A stretch of 64,000 nucleotides of DNA from Methanosphaera sp. (GCF_022768985.1 NZ_JALEKL010000009.1:186001-250000); one strand, 5' to 3'; counted from the stretch's first letter, positions 1 to 9,397 are shown. Numbers and translations are program-made. Notes: generated from the letters alone by a model not told the origin.

Positions 1-2
1 TT

Positions 3-536
3 TTCAATAAAACAATAGATTCAATAGAAGATCCTGACTTATCTTTAGTTCTTAGTCAATTCTTTGATGATGAAGAATTTAAAGAACAATTTATAAATGC
101 ACCAGCTGCAAAAATGCATCATCATAACTATCGTGGAGGATTACTTGTTCATACAAATGAAGTTATAAAACTTGCAGATGCAATAGCAAGTATTTACTCA
201 AAGATAGATCGTGACTTACTTATTGTTGGTGCAATTCTTCATGATATAGGAAAGACAAAAACATACACCTTTAACGATGAAATTATTGATATTAACTATG
301 AAGGACGTATGCATGATCACCTCTATATTGGTGCAAATATGGTAGACAATAAAATTAAAGATCTTAATATTGATGATGATCTTAAAGTTAAACTTGTTCA
401 TATGATACTTTCACATCATGGTGATGCATCACTTGGATGGGGTTCTACTGTAAGTCCTCAAATTCCTGAAGCTATAGCACTTCATTATGCTGATGATATG
501 AGTGCAAAGCTTACTAAGGCTGTTGAAAATATATAA
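3..536 (+). CDS. YhaM-like HD-domain phosphohydrolase/exoribonuclease (5' end cut off)
   Basis: The reading frame is open from the window edge, so the N-terminus is missing; about 177 C-terminal residues are visible. The sequence has the HD hallmarks: a HHNYRGGLLVHT segment, then AILHDIGKT (the metal-binding His-Asp pair), then a late SHHGD. The wording APAAKMHHHNYRGGLLVHT resembles the YhaM family of 3'-5' exoribonucleases, which in full length carry an N-terminal OB-fold domain followed by this HD domain. The OB part would lie upstream of the window and cannot be checked. An internal ATG at 114 is not the start, because the conserved family sequence continues upstream in frame. A C-rich tract and T-run follow the stop. 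The HD assignment is secure; the exact RNase activity is inferred from the family. Confidence 0.75.
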   Translation, partial: FNKTIDSIEDPDLSLVLSQFFDDEEFKEQFINAPAAKMHHHNYRGGLLVHTNEVIKLADAIASIYSKIDRDLLIVGAILHDIGKTKTYTFNDEIIDINYEGRMHDHLYIGANMVDNKIKDLNIDDDLKVKLVHMILSHHGDASLGWGSTVSPQIPEAIALHYADDMSAKLTKAVENI

Positions 537-540
537 TATA

Positions 541-564
541 AACCCCCTTAATTTACTTTTTTTT
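541..564 (+). terminator. C-rich/T-run 3' element after the HD gene
   Basis: A run of five C at 543-547 is followed by a T8 run at 557-564, directly after the stop codon at 536. Archaeal transcription can end on T-runs without a hairpin. The C-rich lead-in recurs after many genes in this window. Confidence 0.45.
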
Positions 565-621
565 ATAATTAAATTTATTATGAAATAAAATCAAAGTAAT
601 ATATATTAAACTTTTATAATA

Positions 622-634
622 AGAAAATTTATAC
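622..634 (+). promoter_or_regulatory. Box-A (TATA) promoter for inositol-phosphate synthase
   Basis: GAAAATTTATAC fits the archaeal AAANNTTTATATA box A with its upstream purine-rich element. It lies about 70 nt before the TTG start at 704, which would give a leader of roughly 45 nt. It is a sequence match only. Confidence 0.45.
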
Positions 635-703
635 ACTTACAATTATTATAAAAACTAAGAGATAAAATTTTTTTATAAAATCAAACTTTTAAAGGTGTAG
701 AGA

Positions 704-1807
704 TTGGAGAAAATCAAAATCGCAATTGTTGGACTAGGAAACTGTGCTAGTTCACTAATTCAAGGAATATACTATTATGCTAATAAAACAGAAGATGACG
801 TAGATGGACTAATGCATTGGAGTATCGAAGGATACAAGCCATCAGACATAGAAGTTGTAGCAGCTATTGATATCGATGAAAGAAAAGTAGGTAAAGATGT
901 AAGTGAAGCTATCTTTGCAAAACCTAACTGTACAACAGTATTCTGCCCTGATATAGATGAAATGGGAGTAGAAGTTACCATGGGAAAAGTTCTTGATGGT
1001 GTAGCTCCTCATATGGAAAATTATAAGGATGATTCAACATTTATTATTTCAAAAGAAGCTGAAAAATCAAAAGAAGAGATTGTTGAAGTTCTTAAAGAAA
1101 GTGGAGCAGAAATGCTCGTTAACTATCTTCCTGTAGGTTCTGATAAAGCAGGAAAATTCTATGCAGACTGTGCACTTGATGCTGGAATTGCATTTATTAA
1201 CTGTGTTCCAATATTTATTGTAAGTGACCCTGAATATGAAGCTAAATTTAGAGAAAAATCAATACCATGTATTGGTGATGATATAAAAGCACAAATTGGT
1301 GCAACAATAACTCACAGAACACTTGCAAGTCTATTTAAAGATAGAGGTGTTCGTCTTGATAAAACATACCAACTTAACACTGGTGGAAATACAGACTTCC
1401 TTAACATGTTAAATCATGATCGTCTTGCATCAAAAAGAGAATCAAAAACAGAAGCTGTACAATCAGTACTTGCACACCGTCTTGATGATGATGACATACA
1501 CATAGGTCCTAGTGATTATGTACCATGGCAAAAAGATAACAAGCTCTGTTTCCTACGTATGGAAGGACGTACATTTGGTGATGTGCCAATGAATATTGAA
1601 CTTAGATTAAGTGTAGAAGACAGTCCTAACAGTGCAGGATGTGTAATTGATGCAATTAGATGTTGTAAAGTTGCACTTGAACGTAAAATTGGAGGAGCAC
1701 TTACATCAATTTCATCATATACAATGAAACATCCACCAATACAATATACAGATGATATTGCACGTGAAAAAGTTGAATCCTTCATTAAAGGAGAACTTGA
1801 AAGATAA
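704..1807 (+). CDS. Inositol-1-phosphate (myo-inositol-3-phosphate) synthase, archaeal type
   Basis: 367 aa. It converts glucose 6-phosphate to inositol phosphate with NAD as internal redox cofactor. In methanogens the product feeds archaetidylinositol lipids and related head groups. The N-terminal Rossmann motif AIVGLGNCASS (about residues 7-17) binds NAD; the region around YLPVGSD and the QLNTGGNTDF segment match the archaeal synthase family, and the length is typical. The start is TTG, preceded by AAAGGTG at about 691-697; no upstream in-frame ATG fits better. It is monocistronic, with a box-A promoter upstream and a convergent neighbour downstream. Confidence 0.88.
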   Translation: MEKIKIAIVGLGNCASSLIQGIYYYANKTEDDVDGLMHWSIEGYKPSDIEVVAAIDIDERKVGKDVSEAIFAKPNCTTVFCPDIDEMGVEVTMGKVLDGVAPHMENYKDDSTFIISKEAEKSKEEIVEVLKESGAEMLVNYLPVGSDKAGKFYADCALDAGIAFINCVPIFIVSDPEYEAKFREKSIPCIGDDIKAQIGATITHRTLASLFKDRGVRLDKTYQLNTGGNTDFLNMLNHDRLASKRESKTEAVQSVLAHRLDDDDIHIGPSDYVPWQKDNKLCFLRMEGRTFGDVPMNIELRLSVEDSPNSAGCVIDAIRCCKVALERKIGGALTSISSYTMKHPPIQYTDDIAREKVESFIKGELER

Positions 1808-1837
1808 GAATGTGAAAATTATCTTTTAAATTTTATT

Positions 1838-1866
1838 TACTCTCCACCTTATATTCTTTTTTTTTT
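1838..1866 (+). terminator. C-rich/T-run 3' element after inositol-phosphate synthase
   Basis: ACTCTCCACCTT (1838-1849) is followed by an 11-nt T-run at 1856-1866 in the convergent gap. It is the same arrangement as after the HD gene. Confidence 0.45.
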
Positions 1867-1934
1867 AACTCATTTTTTTAAAATTAAATTACTAGGATAA
1901 ATATTATATTCATAAAAATAAAAAATAGCTCTAT

Positions 1935-1959
1935 AAAAAAAATTTATGGGGGATGAGGA
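1935..1959 (-). terminator. C-rich/T-run 3' element after aTrm56
   Basis: Read on the minus strand, TCCTCATCCCCC is followed by a T-rich run (plus-strand A-run at about 1935-1942). It lies about 20 nt beyond the aTrm56 stop at 1979 and mirrors the plus-strand elements. Confidence 0.45.
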
Positions 1960-1978
1960 TTAGAAATAGTTATTGATT

Positions 1979-2506
1979 TTATTCTTTTTTAACTACTTCT
2001 TTATGTTCATTATTTGGAACAATCTGCATTTTTCCATCAGTATATGTTTTATTTAATTCTTCACCATCCATCATATAATGAAGACACATTGCAAGTGCTG
2101 CAACTTCAGAGTGTGGCTGGTTTGTAACTGATAAGTTCCAATCTGCAAGTTCATATACTTCTGTTGGTACTCTTGATCCACCAACAATTATGAGTTTATC
2201 TCGACCATTATCTCTGATTTCTGGAATTACATCCTCTACATGTTTTCCATACATTGTAAGGTGTATGATTTCATATCCATTTCTTTTATGTTCCTTAATT
2301 ACTTTCATTGCAGCAGGATCATATTCAACTTTAAAGTCTCCTCCCCAGTTTTCAACAACACTTTCTGCAGATTCTATGATATGCTTATCTCTTTCTCCAC
2401 TAAGAATTACCTTATCTGCACCAAATGCACGAGCAGTTAAACAAACATGTGTTGTAATTCTTGTATCTCTTCCTAATCTGTGATCTAATCTTAAAACTGT
2501 TATCAT
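1979..2506 (-). CDS. tRNA (cytidine(56)-2'-O)-methyltransferase, aTrm56
   Basis: 175 aa, close to the usual length of about 180. The archaeal SPOUT-class enzyme methylates the 2'-OH of C56 in the T-loop of tRNAs, using SAM. The N-terminal signature LRLDHRLGRDTRITTHVCL (residues 5-23), the LTARAFGAD stretch and the C-terminal SPOUT knot region LIIVGGSRVP followed by NLSVTNQPHSEVAALA are all present. ATG start. It stands alone, 157 nt from the cobS stop on the same strand, so it may follow cobS in transcription, although a T-run lies between. Confidence 0.88.
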   Translation of the reverse strand: MITVLRLDHRLGRDTRITTHVCLTARAFGADKVILSGERDKHIIESAESVVENWGGDFKVEYDPAAMKVIKEHKRNGYEIIHLTMYGKHVEDVIPEIRDNGRDKLIIVGGSRVPTEVYELADWNLSVTNQPHSEVAALAMCLHYMMDGEELNKTYTDGKMQIVPNNEHKEVVKKE

Positions 2507-2663
2507 ATAAATAATACCTCAAAATATTATATTTTTCTATTAATTTAGTAAAAAAAAGTTTATTTTCTATCTTAGTTAATATTTATGTATTTTATGTAAT
2601 TTATTATTAATTATAAAAAGTAGACTAAAAAAAATAAGAAGGAGAAGAATAACTTGGAAAATA

Positions 2664-3461
2664 TTAAATCATTAAACTTAGATTTAATACAACAACAACA
2701 AGAAATACTAGACGTCCTATTTCATTTGATGCTCCAAGAATATCACCTGTTACACATCCAAAGTTTTTCTGTGCAACTTTTGACATATAAAGTGCTCCAA
2801 TTACAGTTGCAAATATTGCAATTACACCTATATCTTTAAGAAGAACATAGCCTATTATTAATGCAATTATTAGGTTTACTGTAAGAACTTTATAGTCCAT
2901 TCCTTTTTTAATTTCACGTCCAATTCCTTTTTTATCTGTTGATCCAAATTCCATTGTTGTAATCATTGCAAGTTTTGCTGCAATTTCCATCATAATTACA
3001 ACTGCAACTATCTTACCAGCTGGTATTGATGTTAATGCAGCAATTGTTATTGCGGCAATTATGAAAAATGTTGTTATTCCACCTGTTCCAACGCTTGAAT
3101 CACGCATTACAGATAGTCTTTTTTCACAATCACCATGTACCATTAATCCATCACCCATATCCATAATACCATCGATATGATTATATCCTGTAAACCATAT
3201 TAGGAAACAATATACTAGTGTTGCACTCATAAATGCTGGAATTTTAAGTGTTACATCAAGAATATATGCAACAACTGCTCCAATTACTCCTATTAATGCC
3301 CCAATATATGGCCATAGAAATACATTTCCTGACATGTCCTCTAGTGTTGTAAATCTTTTTATTGGAATTTTTGTTGAAAAACCTATCAGTCCTAGAAATC
3401 CATCAATTGATGGTTTTATCTTTGCATGTTTCTGGTATTGTCCTTTTAAATTATTTGACAT
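2664..3461 (-). CDS. cobS: Adenosylcobinamide-GDP ribazoletransferase (cobalamin synthase) CobS
   Basis: 265 aa, an integral membrane protein. It joins adenosylcobinamide-GDP to alpha-ribazole (phosphate), the last assembly step of the cobamide nucleotide loop. The family motif H-x-D-G-x-x-D-x-x-D-G is at residues 95-105 (NHIDGIMDMGDG), and several long hydrophobic segments follow. The gene lies 41 nt downstream of the cbiS-like gene on the same strand, and the pair probably forms an operon. The C-terminus ends in a hydrophobic helix. On the minus strand a pyrimidine tract plus T-run follows the stop (about 2627-2646). Confidence 0.9.
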   Translation of the reverse strand: MSNNLKGQYQKHAKIKPSIDGFLGLIGFSTKIPIKRFTTLEDMSGNVFLWPYIGALIGVIGAVVAYILDVTLKIPAFMSATLVYCFLIWFTGYNHIDGIMDMGDGLMVHGDCEKRLSVMRDSSVGTGGITTFFIIAAITIAALTSIPAGKIVAVVIMMEIAAKLAMITTMEFGSTDKKGIGREIKKGMDYKVLTVNLIIALIIGYVLLKDIGVIAIFATVIGALYMSKVAQKNFGCVTGDILGASNEIGRLVFLVVVVLNLSLMI

Positions 3462-3502
3462 AATTTATCTTTTATCTCACCATCCCTTTGTTTTATTTAA
3501 AT

Positions 3503-4405
3503 TTAAATTAAATCCCTTGAAAGACATCCTATAATTAATCCTAATATAACATCAGAGGTTTTAGATGTAATATTTGATAGTTGATCTATATTCTGATATT
3601 CATTGAAACTAAATTTAAGATCTCCACCTGCAATATAGCGTGCAAGTATCAATCCTATTGTTTCATTCATTACACCTGCTTTTTTATCAATTGATCTGAT
3701 ACGACTTCGACTAATATCCTCATCAATACATAGTGCTCCATCAATAAGTTGTATAACATTACTATCATCTAATGCATCAAGTAGTATATCTTTAAATTTA
3801 TCAATATCTATGCTTGAATCTATTACTGATGCAACATTACACATATCATCAACTGTTATTCCCTTTAAATTGAGAAAATGTGTAATATCTTTTGGATATC
3901 CAATCTGTTTTAATGATAAACTTATAGCTTCCTGTGTTATCTCTTTAAGTTCATAGAAAAGTGATATGTCAAATGGAATTACCTTTTCAGGCTCACCACG
4001 ACATGCAACAAATACAATATTATAGAAGTTTCCAAGTTCATTATCTATCTTTGATGTTGCAATTGCATTTTCATCCCATTGTGTTGTTGAAATTGTCTGA
4101 AGTATTGCATTATATGCATAAAGCAGTGCCATATTATCAAGCTTTGTATCAAGAATTGCTGATATATTAACAAAGAATTTCTCATTAAAATATTCAACAG
4201 ATGCAATTACTGCAATACCATTTCTTTCAACTTTCACTTGTTTATTTATCGGGTCATTAAGATAATGATTATAAAAACTATGATTTGACTTAAAATCATA
4301 GCCTGTTATGTTTCCAAATATATAAAATGGATCGCTACAACTTTCAATTTTAAGACCATTATCTGCCTGTGATACTTTTATGCCTTCAATATCAATGTCT
4401 ATCAT
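3503..4405 (-). CDS. CbiS-like protein: CbiZ-like N-terminus plus alpha-ribazole phosphatase (CobZ/PgpA-like) C-terminus
   Basis: 300 aa. The C-terminal half (about 155-300) resembles the PgpA/CobZ fold, which in archaea includes alpha-ribazole-phosphate phosphatases; it contains SRSRIRSIDKKAGVMNETIG and ends in a hydrophobic GLIIGC helix. The N-terminal half (about 1-150) looks like a diverged CbiZ adenosylcobinamide amidohydrolase. Such a fusion is known in Methanopyrus as CbiS. Location directly upstream of cobS supports the role, since the phosphatase step flanks CobS. ATG start with GGGGAGG about 10 nt upstream. The N-terminal assignment is weaker than the C-terminal one; two unrelated domains remain possible. 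Confidence 0.6.
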   Translation of the reverse strand: MIDIDIEGIKVSQADNGLKIESCSDPFYIFGNITGYDFKSNHSFYNHYLNDPINKQVKVERNGIAVIASVEYFNEKFFVNISAILDTKLDNMALLYAYNAILQTISTTQWDENAIATSKIDNELGNFYNIVFVACRGEPEKVIPFDISLFYELKEITQEAISLSLKQIGYPKDITHFLNLKGITVDDMCNVASVIDSSIDIDKFKDILLDALDDSNVIQLIDGALCIDEDISRSRIRSIDKKAGVMNETIGLILARYIAGGDLKFSFNEYQNIDQLSNITSKTSDVILGLIIGCLSRDLI

Positions 4406-4748
4406 TAGCTATTTTCCTCCCCGTGAAGATATTATTTAAGAAAAATTAAATTCAAAATCTTTATGAAAATTAATTATACTAATATTTTATTTATAGATTA
4501 ATATAAGTCTTACAGCCAATTAAAGCCACCTAAAACAAGTTTACTTAAATTATTAATCTATATTATTCATAAAATTTTAATAATTCACAGATCATGAAAT
4601 ATGTTTTAGATCTAAAATTTAGAAACTTAAAACTAAAAAAAATTAAAATATGAATAAAAATAAAATTTAATGATATACTATAAAAGAAAATACAATACAT
4701 AATGAAAAGAAAAATAACTAGAAAAAAACAATATAGGAGTAAATTATA
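4406..4748. other. Divergent intergenic region, 343 bp
   Basis: AT-rich gap between the divergent cbiS-like gene and larC. It must hold both promoters. The larC ribosome site AGGAG is at 4735-4739. No RNA gene or strong repeat was seen. Confidence 0.5.
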
Positions 4749-5972
4749 ATGGTTTTAATTATTGACCCACAAGTATCAGGACTTGCAGGAAACATGTTTA
4801 TTGGAGCATTTATTGACATTGGGGCAGATAAAGATAAAATTATAGATGTTATGAAGACATACTCTGAAGACTTTGGTGATGTAAAAATAGATATAAAAAA
4901 ACAGCCAAAAAATGGTATAATGTCAACATATGCAGAAATTATAGCAGAAGATAACAATAAGGCACGACACTACAAAGATATCATAGAAAAACTTGACATG
5001 ATAACTGAAGAAAAATATCCTGATGATGAAACAATAGCAAAAACAATAGCACTTACAAAGAAGATCTTTAAAACAATAGCAGATGCAGAATGTAAGGCAC
5101 ATGGAATGAGTATTGATGAAATTCACTTCCATGAAGTGGGAAATACAGATGCAATATGTGATGTAATAGGTGCCTCATATGCATACCACCTACTAGGACT
5201 TGATAAAGAAAAAGTATACTCTCTTCCTATTGCAACAGGATATGGAACAGTAAATACACAACATGGACTACTACCTGTTCCTGCACCTGCTGTAATAAAT
5301 ATACTTGGTGATGTACCAACACAGGGAGGAGTTGCTAAAACAGAACTTACCACTCCAACAGGTGCTGCAATTGCAGTTAATATTGTTGATGAATTTATAA
5401 CAACATACCCACAACTTGGATATAAAAAGGTTGGATATGGTGCAGGACGAAAAGACCTAGAAATACTTAATGCATTACGTCTTATTCATGCAGAAAGTAT
5501 AACACCAAAAGATACAATTACAACACTTGAAACAAATGTTGACACACTACCTGGTGAAGTACTTGGAAGCTTATATGATGTACTACTTAATGAGGGTGCA
5601 TCAGATGTAAGTATAACACCTACATTTATGAAGAAAAACAGGCCAGGATACATAATTAAGGTAATATGTCGCAATCATAATGCAGCACACCTTTGTGATG
5701 TATTAATTAAACATACAGGAACACTTGGTGTACGTATGATTCCAACAATGCATCGTGCAGCTGTTGTACGTAAAAATGTAATACAACAAGTTGAAGTTGA
5801 AGGAATTAAAGAAGATGTAAGATTTAAGATAGGATATTCAGATGACATGGTAGTTAAATGTTCACCAGAATATGATGATATTAAAAAATTAGCTGATAAA
5901 ACAGATATTCCAATTAAAGATTTGATGGAAATTGTAAAAATACAATACCTGGAAAATAATAAAGGAGAATAG
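4749..5972 (+). CDS. larC: LarC-like nickel-pincer cofactor nickel insertase
   Basis: 407 aa. In bacteria LarC inserts nickel into the pyridinium-bisthiocarboxylate mononucleotide in a CTP-dependent step; methanogens keep homologues whose client enzymes are mostly unknown. The sequence has the N-terminal DPQVSGLAGNM segment, the hallmark IHFHEVGNTDAI (about 125-136) and the TPTGAAIAV region (about 198-206). The usual GDM of the N-terminal motif reads GNM here. It is read through from one frame with no frameshift, unlike the LarC1/C2 form of Lactobacillus. AGGAG lies 10 nt upstream of the ATG. It heads a tight run with queC and a DUF2284 gene. No larB or larE is visible in the window. Confidence 0.82.
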   Translation: MVLIIDPQVSGLAGNMFIGAFIDIGADKDKIIDVMKTYSEDFGDVKIDIKKQPKNGIMSTYAEIIAEDNNKARHYKDIIEKLDMITEEKYPDDETIAKTIALTKKIFKTIADAECKAHGMSIDEIHFHEVGNTDAICDVIGASYAYHLLGLDKEKVYSLPIATGYGTVNTQHGLLPVPAPAVINILGDVPTQGGVAKTELTTPTGAAIAVNIVDEFITTYPQLGYKKVGYGAGRKDLEILNALRLIHAESITPKDTITTLETNVDTLPGEVLGSLYDVLLNEGASDVSITPTFMKKNRPGYIIKVICRNHNAAHLCDVLIKHTGTLGVRMIPTMHRAAVVRKNVIQQVEVEGIKEDVRFKIGYSDDMVVKCSPEYDDIKKLADKTDIPIKDLMEIVKIQYLENNKGE

Positions 5973-5979
5973 TGAAAAT

Positions 5980-6669
5980 ATGACAAACTCTAAACCTAAA
6001 GCAATAGCAGTACTATCAGGAGGACTTGATTGTTGCGTTGCATCATCAATATATGCAGATGACTATGATATTCATGCAATAACATTTAATTATGGACAAA
6101 AAAGTGCAGATATGGAAATTAAACATGCAAAGATGGTGGCAGATAAACTTAACATGACACATGAAGTAATAGATCTTATGTGGCTTAAAAATATCAGTAA
6201 TTCATCACTTACAACAGATGAAGATGTAGTAGATGTAGGTGTTGATGATCTTGATGATCTTGAAAAATCTAACCAAACAGCTAAATCTGTATGGGTTCCG
6301 GCACGAAATACTGTATTTTGTAGTATTGCACTAGCATATGCAGAGGCAATGGGTGCTGAAATTATCATTGTAGGATGGGATTATGAGGAAGCTGTAACAT
6401 TCCCTGATAATTCAAAAGAGTACCTTGAAAGCTTTAATAAAACAATTGAATATGGATCATTTGATGATATCCAAATTAAAGCACCACTTATTGATATGAA
6501 TAAGGATGATATCATAGCAAAAGGTATCAAAATAGATGCTCCAATAAATGATGCATACTCCTGCTATAAAGGTGGAGAACTTCACTGTGGAGTTTGTGAA
6601 TCATGTATGAGACGAAAAAGAGGATTTGAAAAACTTGGACTTATAGATGAAATAGAATATGAAAACTAA
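5980..6669 (+). CDS. queC: 7-cyano-7-deazaguanine synthase QueC
   Basis: 229 aa. It makes preQ0 from 7-carboxy-7-deazaguanine, ammonia and ATP; in archaea preQ0 is the precursor of archaeosine at tRNA position 15. The PP-loop SGGLD is at residues 13-17. The C-terminal zinc site is four cysteines at about 195, 203, 206 and 209 (SCYKGGELHCGVCESC). It starts 7 nt after larC with AAAGGAG inside the end of larC, so it is translationally linked to it. Confidence 0.92.
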   Translation: MTNSKPKAIAVLSGGLDCCVASSIYADDYDIHAITFNYGQKSADMEIKHAKMVADKLNMTHEVIDLMWLKNISNSSLTTDEDVVDVGVDDLDDLEKSNQTAKSVWVPARNTVFCSIALAYAEAMGAEIIIVGWDYEEAVTFPDNSKEYLESFNKTIEYGSFDDIQIKAPLIDMNKDDIIAKGIKIDAPINDAYSCYKGGELHCGVCESCMRRKRGFEKLGLIDEIEYEN

Positions 6670-6708
6670 ATAAATAATTATACTATGTTTTTTGTGGGAT
6701 GATTTAAT

Positions 6709-7272
6709 ATGGATGATATAGACTTTAAATTAACAATGTATGAAAAAACAATGAAAACAGACCAGTTCTATGAACAATTTAATAACTATGATGAGGTACA
6801 ATCACACTGTCGTAACTGTTTTAATTATGAGAAGAATTTTACATGTTCACCTGTAGATATTGATATTAAAAAATATATTACATCGTATGAATATGTTGAT
6901 ATTATTGTCTCAAAGCTTGACTTTAAGCCAGAGGTATATGAAAAAACGTATTCAAGAGATGAACTTAATAGTATTATAAACAATACCTTTATGAAACAGA
7001 AAGATAAAATCAAAGAACAATTACGCAGTGATGAGGCAAACCACACCCGTGCTGTTAGTATAACAGGTCCATGTGATTATTGTGGTATACATTGTCGTGA
7101 AAAATATGATATATGTCCACATCCTGAAAAACTAAGATATTCTCTTGCATCTCTTGGTATTGAATCATCAAAAATACTTAAAGATCTCTTTGATATTGAT
7201 CTTATATTAATTGAGAAGGGAAAACTTCCACGTTATATGAATAATGTATCAGCAATACTATATACTGACTAA
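6709..7272 (+). CDS. DUF2284-like cysteine-rich metal-binding protein
   Basis: 187 aa, function unknown. The cysteines fall in two groups: an N-terminal HCRNCFNY...FTCSP cluster (about residues 28-45) and a GPCDYCGIHCREKYDICPHP cluster (about 119-138). The pattern and the C-terminal form match the DUF2284 family, described as predicted metal-binding proteins and often found near corrinoid methyltransferases. It begins 39 nt after queC in the same direction and closes the run. A link to larC or nickel is only suggested by position. Confidence 0.6.
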   Translation: MDDIDFKLTMYEKTMKTDQFYEQFNNYDEVQSHCRNCFNYEKNFTCSPVDIDIKKYITSYEYVDIIVSKLDFKPEVYEKTYSRDELNSIINNTFMKQKDKIKEQLRSDEANHTRAVSITGPCDYCGIHCREKYDICPHPEKLRYSLASLGIESSKILKDLFDIDLILIEKGKLPRYMNNVSAILYTD

Positions 7273-7347
7273 GAAAATTAGTTGTTAAATAAAAATAAGT
7301 TAATAAAAAAAAATATAAAAAAAAGTCAGGTAAAGAAATTAATGGTC

Positions 7348-9054
7348 TTATTTAATAACCATTAATACTTCATCTTTATCTACTGTATCTCCTTCTGCTA
7401 TGAAAATATCTGTTACTTTTCCAGCTTTATCTGATTTTACATCATTTTCCATTTTCATTGCTTCAAGAACAGCTACTGTATCACCTATTTCTACATTGTC
7501 TCCAACATTTACTTTAAGTTTTACAATCATACCCTGCATTGATGCTGTAAGTCCACCTTCAACAGATTCTTTAATTTTCTGTGATGCAGGTTCCATTTCC
7601 ATGTATCCTGATGGTAGAACTTTTACATTGAATGTTTCACCATCTACTTCTACATCGTATGATGTTGGAATACTTGATGCTGTATATTCAACTTTAGGTT
7701 CTGGAATTTCTTCAGCTACAGCTTCTCCTTTAAGGAATTTTTCTGCAACTGTTGGATACATTGCATATGTAAGTACATCTTCAGGTTTCTTAATAAGACC
7801 TTTTTCTTGAGCTTCAGCTTCTGCTTTTTCAAGTTCTGGTTCTATTAAATCTGCTGGTCTGCAGGTGATACGTTCTTCATCACCATTAGCTTTTTTATAG
7901 AGTTCTTCATCTATTTCTGCAGGTGGTCTTCCATATTCACCTTTAAGGTAATCTTTTACTTCTTTTGTAATGTTACTGTATCTTTCACCAGATAATACAT
8001 TCATTACAGATTGTACTCCTACAATTTGACTTGTTGGTGTTACAAGTGGAGGATATCCAAGATCACGTCTTACTTCTGGAATTTCTTTAAGTACTTCATC
8101 GTATTTATCAATTGCATCTTGTTGTTTTAGTTGTGATACAAGATTTGATAACATTCCACCAGGTACTTGGTATCTAAGTACATCTGCATCTACTTTTGCT
8201 GATAATGGATCAAATAGTGCATTGTATTTTTCATTTAATTCTTCAAAGTAAACTTTCACTGGATTTAAATCTTCAAGATCTATACCTGTATCATATTTTC
8301 CACCAGCAAGTGCTGCTACTACACTTTCTGTTGGAGGTTGTGATGTTCCACCTGAAAATGGTGAAATTGCTGTATCGAGCATGTCAACACCAGCTTCTAC
8401 TGCTGCTTCATAACTCATAAGAGTCATTCCACTGGTACAGTGACTGTGTAAGTTTACTTCTAAGTCATATTCATCTTTAATTGCACTTACAAGATCATGT
8501 GCCATACCTGGTGTTATTAATCCTGCCATATCTTTGATTGTTATTGCGTCACATTCAAGTTCTGCAAGTTTTCCTGCAAAGTCAACGTATGATTCTATTG
8601 TATGTACAGGACTTATTGTATAACTTATTGTTCCTAGAACATAAGCTCCCTGATCTTTTGCTGATTTTATAGCTGTTTCCATGTTACGTACATCATTTAA
8701 TGCATCAAATATTCTGAAAACATCTACTCCATTTTCATATGATTTTTCAACAAAAGATTCTACCATATCATCTGCGTAGTGTTTATATCCTACTAAGTTT
8801 TGTCCTCTTAGTAACATTTGAATTGGAGTTTTTGATAGGTTATCTTTGAATGTTCTTAGCCTTTCCCATGGATCTTCATTTAAAAATCTGATACATGTAT
8901 CAAAAGTTGCTCCTCCCCATGCTTCAAGTGAGAAGTAGCCCACTTTATCCATGTCCTCTAAAATTGGAACCATGTCTTCTGTTCTCATTCTTGTAGCAAT
9001 TAATGATTGATGAGCATCACGTAAGGCTGTTTCTATTATTTTTACTCTTGCCAT
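7348..9054 (-). CDS. pycB: Pyruvate carboxylase subunit B (carboxyltransferase plus biotin carrier)
   Basis: 568 aa. This is the carboxyltransferase half of the two-subunit archaeal pyruvate carboxylase, which makes oxaloacetate from pyruvate for biosynthesis. Residues 1-300 form the TIM barrel: ALRDAHQSLIATRMRTEDM near the N-terminus, the TIKDMAGL lysine region and the NLHSHCTSG metal ligands. A conserved carboxylase domain follows, then a biotinyl domain with EAMKMEND near the C-terminus (biotinylated Lys about 534). It could be confused with oxaloacetate decarboxylase alpha, which has the same architecture; the methanogen context favours PycB. No subunit A is next to it. ATG start with GGTGTTG just upstream. 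Confidence 0.85.
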   Translation of the reverse strand: MARVKIIETALRDAHQSLIATRMRTEDMVPILEDMDKVGYFSLEAWGGATFDTCIRFLNEDPWERLRTFKDNLSKTPIQMLLRGQNLVGYKHYADDMVESFVEKSYENGVDVFRIFDALNDVRNMETAIKSAKDQGAYVLGTISYTISPVHTIESYVDFAGKLAELECDAITIKDMAGLITPGMAHDLVSAIKDEYDLEVNLHSHCTSGMTLMSYEAAVEAGVDMLDTAISPFSGGTSQPPTESVVAALAGGKYDTGIDLEDLNPVKVYFEELNEKYNALFDPLSAKVDADVLRYQVPGGMLSNLVSQLKQQDAIDKYDEVLKEIPEVRRDLGYPPLVTPTSQIVGVQSVMNVLSGERYSNITKEVKDYLKGEYGRPPAEIDEELYKKANGDEERITCRPADLIEPELEKAEAEAQEKGLIKKPEDVLTYAMYPTVAEKFLKGEAVAEEIPEPKVEYTASSIPTSYDVEVDGETFNVKVLPSGYMEMEPASQKIKESVEGGLTASMQGMIVKLKVNVGDNVEIGDTVAVLEAMKMENDVKSDKAGKVTDIFIAEGDTVDKDEVLMVIK

Positions 9055-9397
9055 TACAACACCTACTTTTAGTTTAGTTAATAAAAATTATTTTTCTTAA
9101 TGGTTTTTAGTTAAGTATTTAATTATAAAAATAATTCTTTCATTATTTAATTCATATACTATATATGTTTATTTTAATATACCTAATTTTCTATTTTTAT
9201 TTAATAATTTTAGATTTTCAAGATAATGTTGTTTAAAATTATAGAAAATTGATTATGTTTAATAAATTAATTAAAAATAAAAAAAGTAAATAAAAAAAAT
9301 TGTAGGTTTATAAAATAAATAGTTAAAGACCTTTAAAGACCTTTAATGATCTTAAAAAGATAAGAGAAAGGTTTTTTATATATTGTAAAAAACTTTC
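9055..9397. other. Intergenic region, 343 bp, with 3' hairpin of the L37e gene
   Basis: AT-rich spacer holding the pycB promoter (minus strand). Directly below the L37e stop is an imperfect hairpin (9366-9377 with 9387-9397, one bulged G), a possible 3' end of that transcript. A short tandem CTTTAAAGAC repeat lies at about 9325-9345. Nothing else was recognised. Confidence 0.4.
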
